64,000 nucleotides of DNA from Lathyrus oleraceus. Taxonomy: Eukaryota > Streptophyta > Magnoliopsida > Fabales > Fabaceae. The DNA is taken from contig NC_066583.1 in the NCBI RefSeq assembly GCF_024323335.1, positions 361,280,377-361,344,376 on the forward strand. The letters run 5' to 3'. Under the pieces are notes generated by a model. It worked only from the letters and a program-made list of their open reading frames with translations. It made no database searches and was not told where the DNA came from. Shown here in pieces: positions 21,315 through 33,711 of this stretch. Position 1 is the stretch's first letter; each line of letters opens with the position of its first letter. The position numbers and the translations under genes were made by a program.

Positions 21315-24300
21315 TGTAGCGGTAAATTCGTGACCATTAAGCTATGAATAAACTTGACATCACTAAAACCAGAGTTGCCACCGCGCTTTTATTATTTCTG
21401 AAGGAAAAGGGAAAAGTACGAACAAAACTCAAAGATAAGAAGTTTTCAAATCAAAACTAATAAAATGCTAGAGATTACAGGTAAGGGGGTTGGTTACACA
21501 GCGGAAAGGTGTTAGCGCCCAAAGTGTGCTAGGTACTCTTAGGGAGCTCTTTTTGTGTGCATATGTTTTTTTGGTGTAAATGATGTTTGATAAAATATAG
21601 AGTGAGGGGATGAGAAAAGAAATCATTAATTATATTTTGTGTTTGACAAGACCTTTGGTCTCATGCCTACGTACCAACATAAAAATGAGGGATCAAAATC
21701 CTATAGTTCGTGTTAAAAACTTCAAAGAAGTTGATGGATTAATTTTAATAAATATTTAACAAAGAAAATGCACAAAAGGCCAAAGATTTGAAAGGAGTTG
21801 TTAGTTATTTTTGTCTTTTAGAAATTAAAGTCAATATGGTTAAATTGATTTACAAGTTTGATTTAAGAAAAAAAGTTTAAAAATTCAATGGCATAAGGTC
21901 AGAGTTTCTGATCATTAAAACATGTCTAAGTTTGAAATCACAAGCAAAGAAAGTTTTTTAAGAGAGGGAGAGATTTTTGAAATTAAATAAGTGGGAGAAT
22001 ATGAAGAGACTATCCTAAGAAAAAATTAAAAGTTAAGGATTGAAAAGATCTGACCAATGGGATGCAATCCAACAGACAAGAATGTCATGTAGAAACTCAT
22101 TTTCCTTTGACCTTTAACAAGCAACAAGCAATAAACAATGAGCAATGAGCAATGAGCAATAAGCAATATCCAAGCATCATGTGAAGACCAAGGCATCAAA
22201 TAAAGATAGTCATATCATACGAGCAAGAAATTCAATAGCTAGCAGACTTAAATATCTTCCAATGTAGCAGATGAAATATTCCTTGATCAACTCAGAGCAA
22301 AACATCAGACATAGAAAATAATAACAATAACAATTAAGCACAAAGACAGAGTATCAGATGAATCAAAGGGATCCAAGATCTTGTATCAGATGAAGGCATA
22401 GTCAAAGATATCTCAGTCTCAGATGTTGGCATTGGCCAAGTCCTTTAACATAGGGAATGTTGCCTAGTTCCAAGTCTAAAAGTTCAGATCAAATCTCAAC
22501 AATCCAACCATATGTTTTTAGGGTTTTTTGTTGTTATTAGGTGTTATAAGGTCCTAAGACCATAAACAAAACAAAAGACAAACAAAAAATATATATAATC
22601 ACAAGATATGACTCAAATGAGAAAAGTGAAAAGGACTTGAAACATAAATAAGTTGCATGAAATGTAAATGGCAATGAATGATAAAGGTACTGAATTTTAA
22701 ATTGCATAAAGTCAATGAGTTGAAAATAAAACAATGTTAATAAAAGAATAGTCAATGGTTAGTCAAATGTTAGTGATGAGATTTAATTGATTAAGTCATC
22801 CTTTAGAACACTCAACCATTCATTCACAAGTACGAATCCTTGAACCAAGCCATCATCCATGAGAAGGTCTCCAACTTGGATAAATCAACATGTATACCAC
22901 TAGCTCTCATGAATGAAAAAAAGGTCAAGTTCCCACACAATGCCATGAAGAATGGGAGACTTACAATCTCACTTAATATAATGCTATGCCTTAAGGGACA
23001 AATTTAGCTTTATGTTAAGCAATCGTAATTGGACTTATGTAGAAGTCACAACTATCTGAGGTCGGGAAATAAAAATATAGGTGTTAATGCATGTCAATTA
23101 TTTGGTACAAATAAGTAAACTCCTAAAACATACCACACACTAAAAGAAAATGGGAAAGACCTATCTCAGTCAGACTTGTGTTGATTCATCTGACACAAGG
23201 TCAATGATGAACCAACTAGCATTTAGACATTAGAGAAATCATTGGTCAAATGAAGGATTGGGAAACAATATGGATGAAGATGAAGAGGAAAGGGTAAATA
23301 GAAACATAAATTGATCATGAGAGCAACTTCATCTGATCAATACCATCCATTCATTTTGGGAGATGAAATGTACATTTCATCCCCTAAATCCAATGGTATT
23401 GGTCAAACAAAGTTCAAATCAAACATGATCAAGGCCCAAACAGAAAGTCAAACATCACAAGACATAAAAATTACTCAACATAATTTTTAAACATTTAATC
23501 AATAAAAAATCAAATTAAAAGTGAATTAAAATGCATTTTAATATGGACAAAACCTCAAATCCCTTCAAAACACCAAATATATGGCCAAAGGATTTATCCT
23601 AGGTCAAACAAGGTCAAAGGACTTTAGACAAAAAAATCATGATTTTTGGAAAGTCAGAAGTATTTTGAAACAATTAAAAACATGCAAAAAAATATTTAAT
23701 GCATGAAAAATATCAAAATTAATCCAAAAAAATAATTTTAATTCAAAATATGAAATAGAAAAATATTTAAAGATTTTTGGTGAAAGTCTCATATTTTTTG
23801 GATTAAAAATGAATTTAATATGAATTAAAAAAATGAGCTAATAAAAATATGAAGTATAAAATTAAAAGAAATTCAAAAAAAACAAGGGCCATCAGATCTC
23901 CCTTATTAATTGAGGTGGCAGATCTGATGGCCACACGGTAGAGTGCACCTAAAACCTGAGTCAAACGCGCAACACAAGTGGTAATCACAATTGAGGGTTG
24001 AGATTATAAAGTGGTGTCATGATCAGATGGCCTGGTACGTTCCAACGCAGCACTAGAGCCCTAAATCTGGTCATCTTCTTCGGGGGGACCTTACCTGATT
24101 GGTCCACCACCAACCACCACTAAAATAAAAATTGAGTATAGTATTTTAAAGAAAAAATCCCCAAGAGCTCGAATATGGTCTCAATTTCATCCAATTCCAA
24201 GTATATTGAAAGATACGTGGACTTGAAGTTTGAGGTGCATGATCTGAGTTGCTTCGATTTGGTCTCAAAGCAACTCAATCTTGTTGCGTACATTGGTAGG

Positions 24301-25986
24301 AGTTCAGATAACCAATAATCAATCAAAATAGTTGGGAAATGAGAGAGAATGAAAGAAGAGAAGTTGGAGAAAATTCACCTTCGGGTAACTTCAATTGAGC
24401 TTGATCTTGCTTCCAATTTGCCTTGGCTTGACTCTAACAACTTACAGGAAGTGAAATGGATCAATGAAAGGCTTGGATTCTTGGAGTTTCAATCTCAAAA
24501 CTGAATGAGAATTGAAACTGGATTTCAAGTGAAATCTTCAAGTTTATCCTTTAATGGAGGTTACGGAGGCAATGATGCAAAGCTTGGGCAAGAAGGATCC
24601 TTTTTTTGAGCAGCAAGGCAATGTATTTATAGCATGAGAGTTGCTTTCCACACCTTTCCATAATTTGTCCGAAAATAGTAATGTGATGTGCATGGGTGCA
24701 AGGACATGCATTAGGCCCAAAATCATAATTGAATTGAGTCCAAATTCGTGCACAAACCATGCTGAGATCATATCATGAAGCCATGCGATGGTAATTGGAA
24801 ATTGAATTCAAAGGTTGACAAAACAAGCCATGCAAAGTATCCATGCGCAAGTCCCTCAATTCTTGTCCAAATGAAGTGATCTTGGACTTTTTAGAAAGGT
24901 GAAACCAAGGGAGTTATGCATTTTAGAAGTTGAGGAAAATTGCAGATATTTTAGATGTCTTTACCAACATTGCAGATATTTCATTCCTCTTCAATTTGGG
25001 AACAAATTTGACATAATTTGGATTTGGCATGAGGGAGTTATGCATTTTAGAAGTTGAGGAAAATTGCTCGTTCAGTGGTGATGGTCCAAAATTACCTATA
25101 ATGTTAACTCTTAGCACATGCCCTTGCAAGTTGAATTTGACATTTATCAAAGAATCAAAGTTGGAGAAGACATCTTGAAATTTATCATGAAACTTAGATG
25201 TCCTTCATATCGTAAAAATTGAGCAAGTTATGATCCTTGGAAGTTGACCTTCTAACTAGGGCACAGACAAAATGACCTATAATGTTTCACCATAAAAAGT
25301 GAATTTTCAAGAAAAAATAGCTCTTGAGTTCAACATGAAAGTTGTTTGGAATTTCATAAAGAGTAGCGTTTTTCTTGGAATCATTTTCATATGAGAAAAA
25401 TTGTAGGAGATAGGGTCTAGGGAACCTCGGTTTTGACCAGTAAACTTTCTCTGGTCAATCTCTTTGAACCAACTTGCAAACTTGAAGTTCTCTTGATATT
25501 TAGGGCTCATGGAGTATCATATATGAATAGGATGATGTATCATGAAGTATCCATTGAAATATTTGCAATTGTTGAAGAAACGTGTTGAGGAAGTCATACA
25601 AGATACCTAGATGAATTAGGGCTTCCAAGGCAAACAAGCTTCAAACTATTGATAAATTCTTGATCAAAATGATAACTAAAGAACATAGGGATCCATATAT
25701 GATGTTTAGAACAATGGTGAACCATTCCTTGATTGATCTTCTTGCACTGAGGGTCTTAAACTCTATATATGAGCTTGATAGAGCATGAGTGGATGCACAC
25801 ACTACCTACAAAGGAAACAAAGCTATACATGGACATGTTTTTGGTATTTTGGTTAGTAAACAATGAAAAAAAAAGTATGATACAATCAAATGTGCTTGGT
25901 GATCTCTCCCATTGCAAACCCAATGATTGAGGGGCGAGGAGGGTACCAAGGTGTGATCCCAAAGCCAATGCAAATGATGAGATAAA
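21315..25986 (-). repeat. 4.7-kb Ogre-like LTR (second type), copy 1
   Basis: Starts TGTAGCGGTAAATTC (the 3' end on the minus strand) and shares the GGTAAGGGGGTTGGTTAC block with the other Ogre LTRs. It runs to about 25986, where it passes into 3' UTR sequence without the last 40 or so bases and the TCTTACA end that a complete relative has at 36927. A minus-strand TATA box (CTATAAATAC) is at 24625-24631. No genuine coding region is seen. Repeated at 42199-46868. Confidence 0.7.
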
Positions 25987-27319
25987 CCCAAAGGGAGACT
26001 ATCTGTCATCAGTTAGGATGAACATATCAAGGATAGACCACCTGGGAAATGAGGAAGAATATCTGTTATCGGTTAGGATAAACATATCAAGGATAGACTG
26101 CCGGGGGAAAATAGGATTTATAGCTACCGGTTACTGGGTAGAGCACCAAAGAAAGAGTATCCGTCACTGATTAAAGTGAACATATCAAGGATAAACTGAA
26201 AGGGGAAAATAGGATTTATATCTACCGGTTACAGGGTAGAAGACCGCAAAGAGGAGAAAATCGGTCACCCGTTAAAGTGAACATATCAAGGATAGACTCT
26301 CTGGGGAATAAAATAGGGATTACAACTACCTTTTTATTGGGTAGAATACCAAACAAGAAGAATATCTACCACTGGGTAAAGACTTGTTGGGGAAACGTGT
26401 AAGTGAATCCGCTGGAGAAAACAAAGAAGTAAATTACCTTTTACCGGTTACTGGGTAAAGGTGAAGTACTCAACATCAAGAAGAATATTACCAGTTGCTG
26501 GGTAATAGACTCTCGGGGGCCAAAAGTTTAATCTAGGTAATAACTAGAAAAAAACGGTCAATCAAATACTCAACCCAATGAGGATATAACTCAAGGGAAA
26601 TGGTTCCATCCAGATAATAAACTGGGGAGGAAACCTGAAATAATAATCATCCACAAGGAAATAACTCAGTGGGGAATGAGAAAGGATAAACTCTTTCTGC
26701 TTAAGGGGCTGACACTCTATAACTGAAGGAGGACAGACATACCAAATCCATTTGGGGAAATACTATCACCAAAGCAGGGGATCAGAAGAAAAATAAATAC
26801 GATAAAATGCACAATGAGATATATGATTTTGTGTATTATGCATGAATATGCATGTGTATGATTGTGATTATGCTGACAAACCAACATAAAGGATATAAAT
26901 AACGAAGATTTGAGCCATCACTACAAAACACTCAGCTAATCTGATCAAAATGGAAACAACCACTGGAGAAATTTCTAGGAATGAAATCAAATCATCTAGC
27001 TCAAAATAAGTTAACTCTGGCCGGGGAGAGTCATGGAGAACATGCTTCCAACCAACTCACCACAAACTTCGAGGGGGAAGAGAGCATTGTTATAAGATAA
27101 AGATGGATGTTCTAAGGATCCTAAAACGAGTCAACACTGTGGGGATATTTAAGTCAACACCAAATCAAATGTGAGACAACCGCCAGGGATACAATAGGTA
27201 AATCTCTGAATGAGGAATCATTTTTGGGTTTTCAATCCACCGAGACGCTCATTTTTGCCTAAGTCGCCCTTTCGGGTTTTCAACTTAGCGAGTTGTTCTT
27301 TTATTTTTTAGGAAAAGTA
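25987..27319 (-). repeat. Ogre 3' UTR with degenerate tandem repeats, copy 1
   Basis: From 25990 to about 26520 a degenerate unit recurs, built from GAACATATCAAGGATAGACT, a GGGGAAAATAGG-type word and CTACCGGTTACTGGGTAGA. The same kind of repeat occurs in Ogre B's 3' UTR. At 27220/27221 the sequence jumps from the word GAATCA to the TTTTGGGTTTTCAATCC block, which marks the junction between the two compound units. Confidence 0.6.
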
Positions 27320-27577
27320 TCAATTGACTACATCGGAATTCACAGGACGTGTGAACTCTTCACCATCCATAGTTGTAAGAATTAAAGCAACGCCTGAAAA
27401 GGCTCTCTTAACAACATATGTGCCTTCATAATTAGGAGTCCATTTGTCCCTAGCATCAGGTTTGAAAGATAGAATCTTCTTGAGCACGAGGTCACCTTCT
27501 CTGAACACGCGAGGCCTGACCTTCTTATCAAATGCTTTCTTCATTCTCTGCTGATATAATTGATCACACATGGCAAA
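27320..27577 (-). pseudogene. Ogre integrase C-terminal fragment, unit copy 2
   Basis: Same 83-residue integrase tail as 13538-13796, differing at a few residues, with the same TGA before the usual end. It is cut at 27577 by an LTR beginning TGCAGCGG, a one-base change from the usual TGTAGCGG. Confidence 0.85.
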
Positions 27578-30500
27578 TGCAGCGGTAAATTCATGACCAT
27601 CAAGCTATGGATAAACTTGACGTCAAGAAAACCAGAGTCGCCACCGCGCTTTTAATGTTTCCAAAGAAAAAGGGAAAAGTAGGAACAAAACCCAAAGATA
27701 AGAAGTTTTTAAATCAAAACTAATAAAATTCCATAGATTGTTGGTAAGGGGGTTGGTTACACAGAGGTAAGATGTTAGCATCCAAAGTGTCCTAGGTACT
27801 CCTAGGGAGCCCTTTTTTATGTGTGTATGTGATTTTGGTATAAAAGATATTTGCAATAAATAGAGTGTGGGGATGAGAAAAGAATTCATTAATTATATTT
27901 TTGTTTTTGACAATACCTTCGGACTTGTGCCTACGTACCAACATAAAAACGAGGGATCAAAACCTCGTAGTTCGTGGTATCAACTTCAAAATGAGTGAAT
28001 TGCTTTTAATCAAAATTTAAGTTTAAAAGAGGCACAAAGGGCCTAAAATTTTGAATGGCTGTTAGTTCGTTTTGTCTTTTGAAATTGTAAGTCAATATGA
28101 TTAGACTTATTTACAAGTTTGATTTGAGAAAAGGGTTTAAAAATGCAATGTCATAAGGCCAAAGTTTCTAATTTGCAATAAAGTCTATATTTTTAAATCA
28201 CAAGAAAAATAAGATTTTTGAAAAGGGGGGAGAGATTTTGAAATTTAAGAAGTGGGAGGAGATAAAGAGACTAATCCTAAGCATAAAATTAAAAGTTAAG
28301 AGTTGAAAAGATCTGACCAATGGGATGCAATCCAACAGACAAGAATGTCATATAGAAAACCGACCTTTCATTTGGACTTTGAATCAAGCAATATGAACAA
28401 GAAAATAGCAATATGAAGAGCAAGTCATCAAATACAAATAGCCATATCCAAGCAAGCAACTCCACAACTGACAATCTTTTTTGTCTTCTCATGTATCGGA
28501 TGACATACTCATTGATTAGCTCAGAATAAGGCATTAGACACCGGTTCAAAGTAATAGTTGCATCAAGAACATGTAGTAGATGAATTCATGTGGATCCTAA
28601 TACTTGGATTAGATGAAAGCTCAAACCACAATAACTTGGTCTCAGAAATATTGGCATTGACCAAGTCCTTTTGGATAGGGAATGTTGCTTAATTCTAAGT
28701 CCAAAAGCTCAGATCAAATCCAACAGTCCACACAAACATTTTTTAGGGTTTTTGTTGTTTATTAAGTAAGGTCAAAATCTAAAACCTCTTAAAACACAAA
28801 ATAAATGGTCAAGAGATTTATCATAGATCAAGTAAGGTCAAAGGACCTTAGATAAAAAATTTCGTGATTTTTGAAAAGTCAAAAGTATTTTTAAACAATT
28901 AAAAATATGCACAAAAACAATTAATTCATGAAATATCAAAATTAATCCAAAAAATAATTTTAATTCAAAAAATGAAAGAGAAAAATATTTAAATTTTTTT
29001 AGTGAAAGTACCATATTTTTTGGATTAAAAATGAAATTAATATGAATTAATTAAAATAAAGGGACTAAACATAAAAATCAAAAAAATCAAAAAAAACAAG
29101 GCCATCAGATCTCCCTCATTAATTGAGGTGGCATATCTGATGGCCAAGCGCGTGCTTCCACCAAACATTGCAGTCAATGCGTGCACATGCATGGTAATCA
29201 CTTTGGACGTGTGAGATTAGAACATAAGAATCATATCAGATGGTCTGGATTGATCCAACGCACCACTAGAGCCCTAGCTCCGGTCATTTTCTCTGATGAT
29301 CACCACCGATCTGGTTCAGGCTCAACTTCATGGAAAATGAAAGTGAATACACTAATTTGAAGGAAAAATGCTCAGGAGCATGAATCTAGCCTCAATTTTC
29401 TCCAATTCCAAGTATATAAAAAGATACAGGGATTTGAATTTTGAGGATAATGAACTGAGTTGCTTCGATTTGACCTCAAAGCAACTCACTCTTCTTGCCT
29501 ACATTGATAGGAATTCAGACAACCAAAAATAACAAAGAATGGTGAAGAATTGAGGGAGAATGGAAGAGATGAAGTTTCTGAAAATTCACCTTCAATGGAG
29601 CTTCAAACTTGCTCGATCTTGATTCTAATTGTGCCTGACCTTGCTTCAGAAGCTTGTTGGAAGTGATTAAGATCAATATGTGGTACAGACTCTTGGAGTT
29701 TCAATCTCAAAACAGATGGAGATTTGAAACTCGATTTTCAAAAGAAAACCTTCAAGATTATCCTTAAATGGTGAGGGTTTGGATTGCAGGTTCAAAGCTT
29801 GGGCATGAGGTCCTTTATTTTGAGTAGTGAGGGTCTTATTTATAGCCAATGAGATTCATTTCCACACACTTCCAAATTTGGCAAAAATGAGTAATTCTCT
29901 TTGCATGCTTGCATGGGCATGTGATAAGCCCATCAAGTGATGTATTCAGGTCCAAAAATGAGTGAGAATCATGCTGAAATCAAGTCATTTGTCCATGCAT
30001 TTGTTCAACATAACATTTGTTCCTTATGTCAAGACCTATCCAACAATTACCCACATGCTTATGTTTCAATTTTCCAAATGGCATTTTCAAAGAGGTGAAG
30101 TTTTGTGATCATTTATGGAAACCATGTTAAATCTTTGTGCACAAGCTAATACATTGCAATCTGCACGTCCAAACCATCTCACAATCATTTCAGCTTGCAT
30201 TTGCAATGGATTTTGGGCCTCACATGCGCCTGAACAGGCCCATGCATGGAGGACCCAAGTTCATGCATACACGAGTTTGATCATGCATTGCATCAGCTCT
30301 TGCTATAAATACACATGCTTGCTTCATTTGAAAACGAACCTAAAGGCGCCTGAAGCTCTGCACAACTGATTCCCCAACCTTCCATTAAAGGAATTCTGAA
30401 TTTTTTCTCCATTTTTCAAGCTCAAATTTTAACTTTATTGGTTGATCTTTTGCTTCTAAATTCCTTAGCCTTGCTTCCTTGCTACCTCAAGATCAAGCTG

Positions 30501-33500
30501 CACTGAAGATTTGGATTGGATCAAGCTCACACAAACTGCACTTCAAAGGTTTTCACTCCAATTGTTTTCCTTCGAATCTCTTTGGATATTGAACATTTTT
30601 TGTATTGGTTGGCATCTCTGAAGTCCTCATGTGAGAGGCAATTGATTTGTGGTTTTAATTTTGAGAATTGACCAAGTTCAGATTGAGTACCTTGTTTTTC
30701 CATCTCAGATTTCTCCTTCTATGAGAGTCTTGAGCAAAAACTAAGGTCACAGGGGTGACGTACATCACCCCAGCTTTCGAATGATGTATGGATCGCGTGC
30801 TATGGTTGAGGTTTGAAAACCTGCAACTGGTGGTCGGAACTGGTCTTCTCATCGGAGAAGACGGTGGTTTCCACCACCGTCCCCATGCGTCCTATCCTCA
30901 GCCTTTGGATCCATGTTTCTAGATCTAATCATAGCGCTTCATCGTTATGACTTTATTTAAATCCATGTGCCACGCTGTTGACTAAGGATCACCATGAGCG
31001 CGCGCTTCTCATCCACCAGATCAGCCATGTCAATTAATGAAGTGGATCTGACGCCTCAGGATTTTTCCTATTTTTAATTTCTGTTTTAATTTTCTTTTAT
31101 TCCATTTTATTTTAAAAATTCATAACTTCTTTATTTGGAATCACAAAAATATGGGACCAATTGCAAAAAAATTCTCTTAAATTCTAGTTTCTAAAAATGA
31201 TTTTTAATTATTTTTGTGATTCAATTTAATATTTTTTGTGAATTATCTCATTTCTGGTCATTTTTAATTCATTTAAAATACTTTTTGATATTCAAAAATG
31301 CCAAAAATATTTTCTTAACAGCTTTGGACAATGATGAATCTATGAAAAATATTCTCATCAATTTCTTAAATGATTTGCAATTTATTTGAAATTTTAGTCC
31401 AATTATGTTATTTTTCTTCATTTTTTAATTGTTTAAAATTAGTTTCTTCTTTCAAAAAATGATGAAATTTTTTGTCAAACCTTGTTTGACCATGTTAGAC
31501 TTATGATGATCCAATTGGACTTTTCGAAATTGATTTGAATTGGATTTGAAGTTGACCTTTATTTGTTCTTTTTATTTCATGTATTATTTTAATTCCAAAA
31601 ACTACCAAAAATATTTTTGTTATTTCTTGACTTCTAAACTTCATCTCACTTTTGTTTACCATTGATTGATGTTGATTCCATTCATGCTTGATCAATGTGT
31701 TTTGCTTATGTCATTTGAATTTCAATTATGTACATTCCATTTCCATATTCTTCTTCTTCTTTTCTTTTGACCAATGAGTTAATGATTGGTGGTTAGCCTT
31801 GACATAAGACAGGCTTAAACTTCTCTGATCCAAATCAAATTCATCTAGATCAAAGATCAAGTGAATTGCTTTGTGTCAAAGATAGGTTGCTTCTTGGTCA
31901 AGCAAAAAACCTAAATCCATACAAGGTCATTCTTCTTTTATTTTGGCATGGCAAGTTGTGGGAGTTTGACTTACTAATCATGGTCTCTAACTTGTGTTTA
32001 GTTTCCTATAGTTTTATTGACCGGCCTCAGATAGGTGTGACTACTATATTAGTCCATTTACGATTGCTTAACATAGCGCTAAATTGCCTTATGACACACT
32101 AACACTAACTACTAATCACTAACATTTAATTCGTGCAATTTACTTTAATGCAATTTAATTTCTTGTTCATTTAATTCATATTGTCTTTGCCCTTTGCTCA
32201 CTTCAACTCATGTTTATGTTTATGTCATTTTCCTTCTGCTCACTTGAGCATATTATTGTGTATATACTATTGCTTTGTGTTTGTTTTGTTTTGTTTATGT
32301 GAACCAATGCAAATGGAGAAAGGACTTAGATTTAGGACCTTACCTATGCTAAATGGAGTTTGAAGAGCAACTAGGCCTCACGCCTTTAGAATGCTAGAAT
32401 TGTTAAAGAGCAGCTAGGCCTCATGCCTTTAGAATGCTAGAATTGTTAAAGAGCAACTAGGCCTCATGCCTTTAGAATGCTTAATCTTGGAAGATGAATT
32501 GAAAGGACCTCTATTCTAAACTCACTCTTGTCCATTCTTTCTATTGCATTGTGGAACTTTTTGATTTGTTTGTTCTTGTGTGATAGGGATCCTAAACTTG
32601 AGCTAATTAGAAGGACCATTGTCATGGACATCCAAGATAGGAGAGACAAAGCCAATGTGAAAATTCCTAGGAGCTTGATTGTTTATTTGTTTGATTACTT
32701 GAGATGATTGCTTATTGCTTGCTAAGTCCAAAGGAAAGGAACTCTTGGATCATCTTTATGATCTCAAGAAAGGAACTCCAAGTGGTTTTATTTCTCTTCT
32801 CTCATCTTTGCATGTTTAGGACCTAGCCCTTCTCTTCTTCTCTCCACTCTAACCCAAGCCAAATTTTTTGTGCAAACATTAGCATTGCTTTCAAAATTAG
32901 AAACCTAGGCACTATGCCTTTGATCTTTCAAACTCTTTTTCATAATACTTATTTTGAATTGAATCTTAAGTCAACTTTGACTTTATTTTGTGAATACTCT
33001 TCATCTGCAAATACAACTCACTCAAATTTTTTTTATGGTTCCAATGGCCATTTGTGTTAAAGCTTTTCATAAACACTAGCTATTAGGTTTGAGTTATCAT
33101 AGAGGTTGATATAATACTCACCTGTATCCTTAGTGTTGGATTATAAGTCTTCCATGCTTATTATAGGGTTAACGCCTCACTAGCATGTTGAAGCTCTCCT
33201 CACATGGTGGATTTGAGGTTTTGGGTGTAGTTTTCTCCCTTTGATAACAAAAGACCTTAAGGATTTTGACCAATCAATTCACCAACTTCTTTTGAGATTT
33301 TTACCCCGAACTACGAGGTTTTGATCCTACCTTTTTAGGATGGTACGTAGGCAATGGGTTTATCCATTCAAACACAAAAATTGTAAATAATTTGTATATT
33401 CTTTTCTCATCTCCCCAATCATGTTTGCATAAATATTTTCACAAATACCAACCTACCATACAACATTTGTAAAAAGGGCTCCCTTAGAGTACTAAGGATG

Positions 33501-33711
33501 TTTTGGGCGCTTAAAACCTTCCCATTGCATAACCAACCCCCTTACCCAGATCTCTGGCATTTTTATTAGTTTTTGATTTGATAAAAATTCTCAGTTTTTG
33601 TTCGCTTTCTAACCTTTCGTTTGGATAAATAGAAGTGCGGTGGCGACTCAAACTGTATGATTTACTTTTGATTTAGTCAATAAGTCTAAAGGTAACGAAT
33701 ACCCCGCTACA
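27578..33711. mobile_element. Composite head-to-head LTR block, unit copy 2 (complete)
   Basis: The left half (to about 30107) is an Ogre-type LTR in minus orientation. The right half is in plus orientation and ends properly with CCCCGCTACA at 33711. The last 540 bases are the reverse complement of the Ogre LTR 3' region, including the CCAACCCCCTTACCCAGATC block at about 33534. The outer ends therefore form imperfect terminal inverted repeats (TGCAGCGG...CCGCTACA). Divergent TATA boxes are at 29838-29844 (minus) and 30304-30310 (plus). There is no coding capacity. It could be two LTRs joined by recombination or a rearranged element. Confidence 0.6.
29838..30310. promoter_or_regulatory. Divergent pair of LTR TATA boxes, copy 2
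   Basis: Minus-strand CTATAAATAA at 29838-29845 and plus-strand CTATAAATAC at 30303-30311, arranged as in copy 1. Confidence 0.45.
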
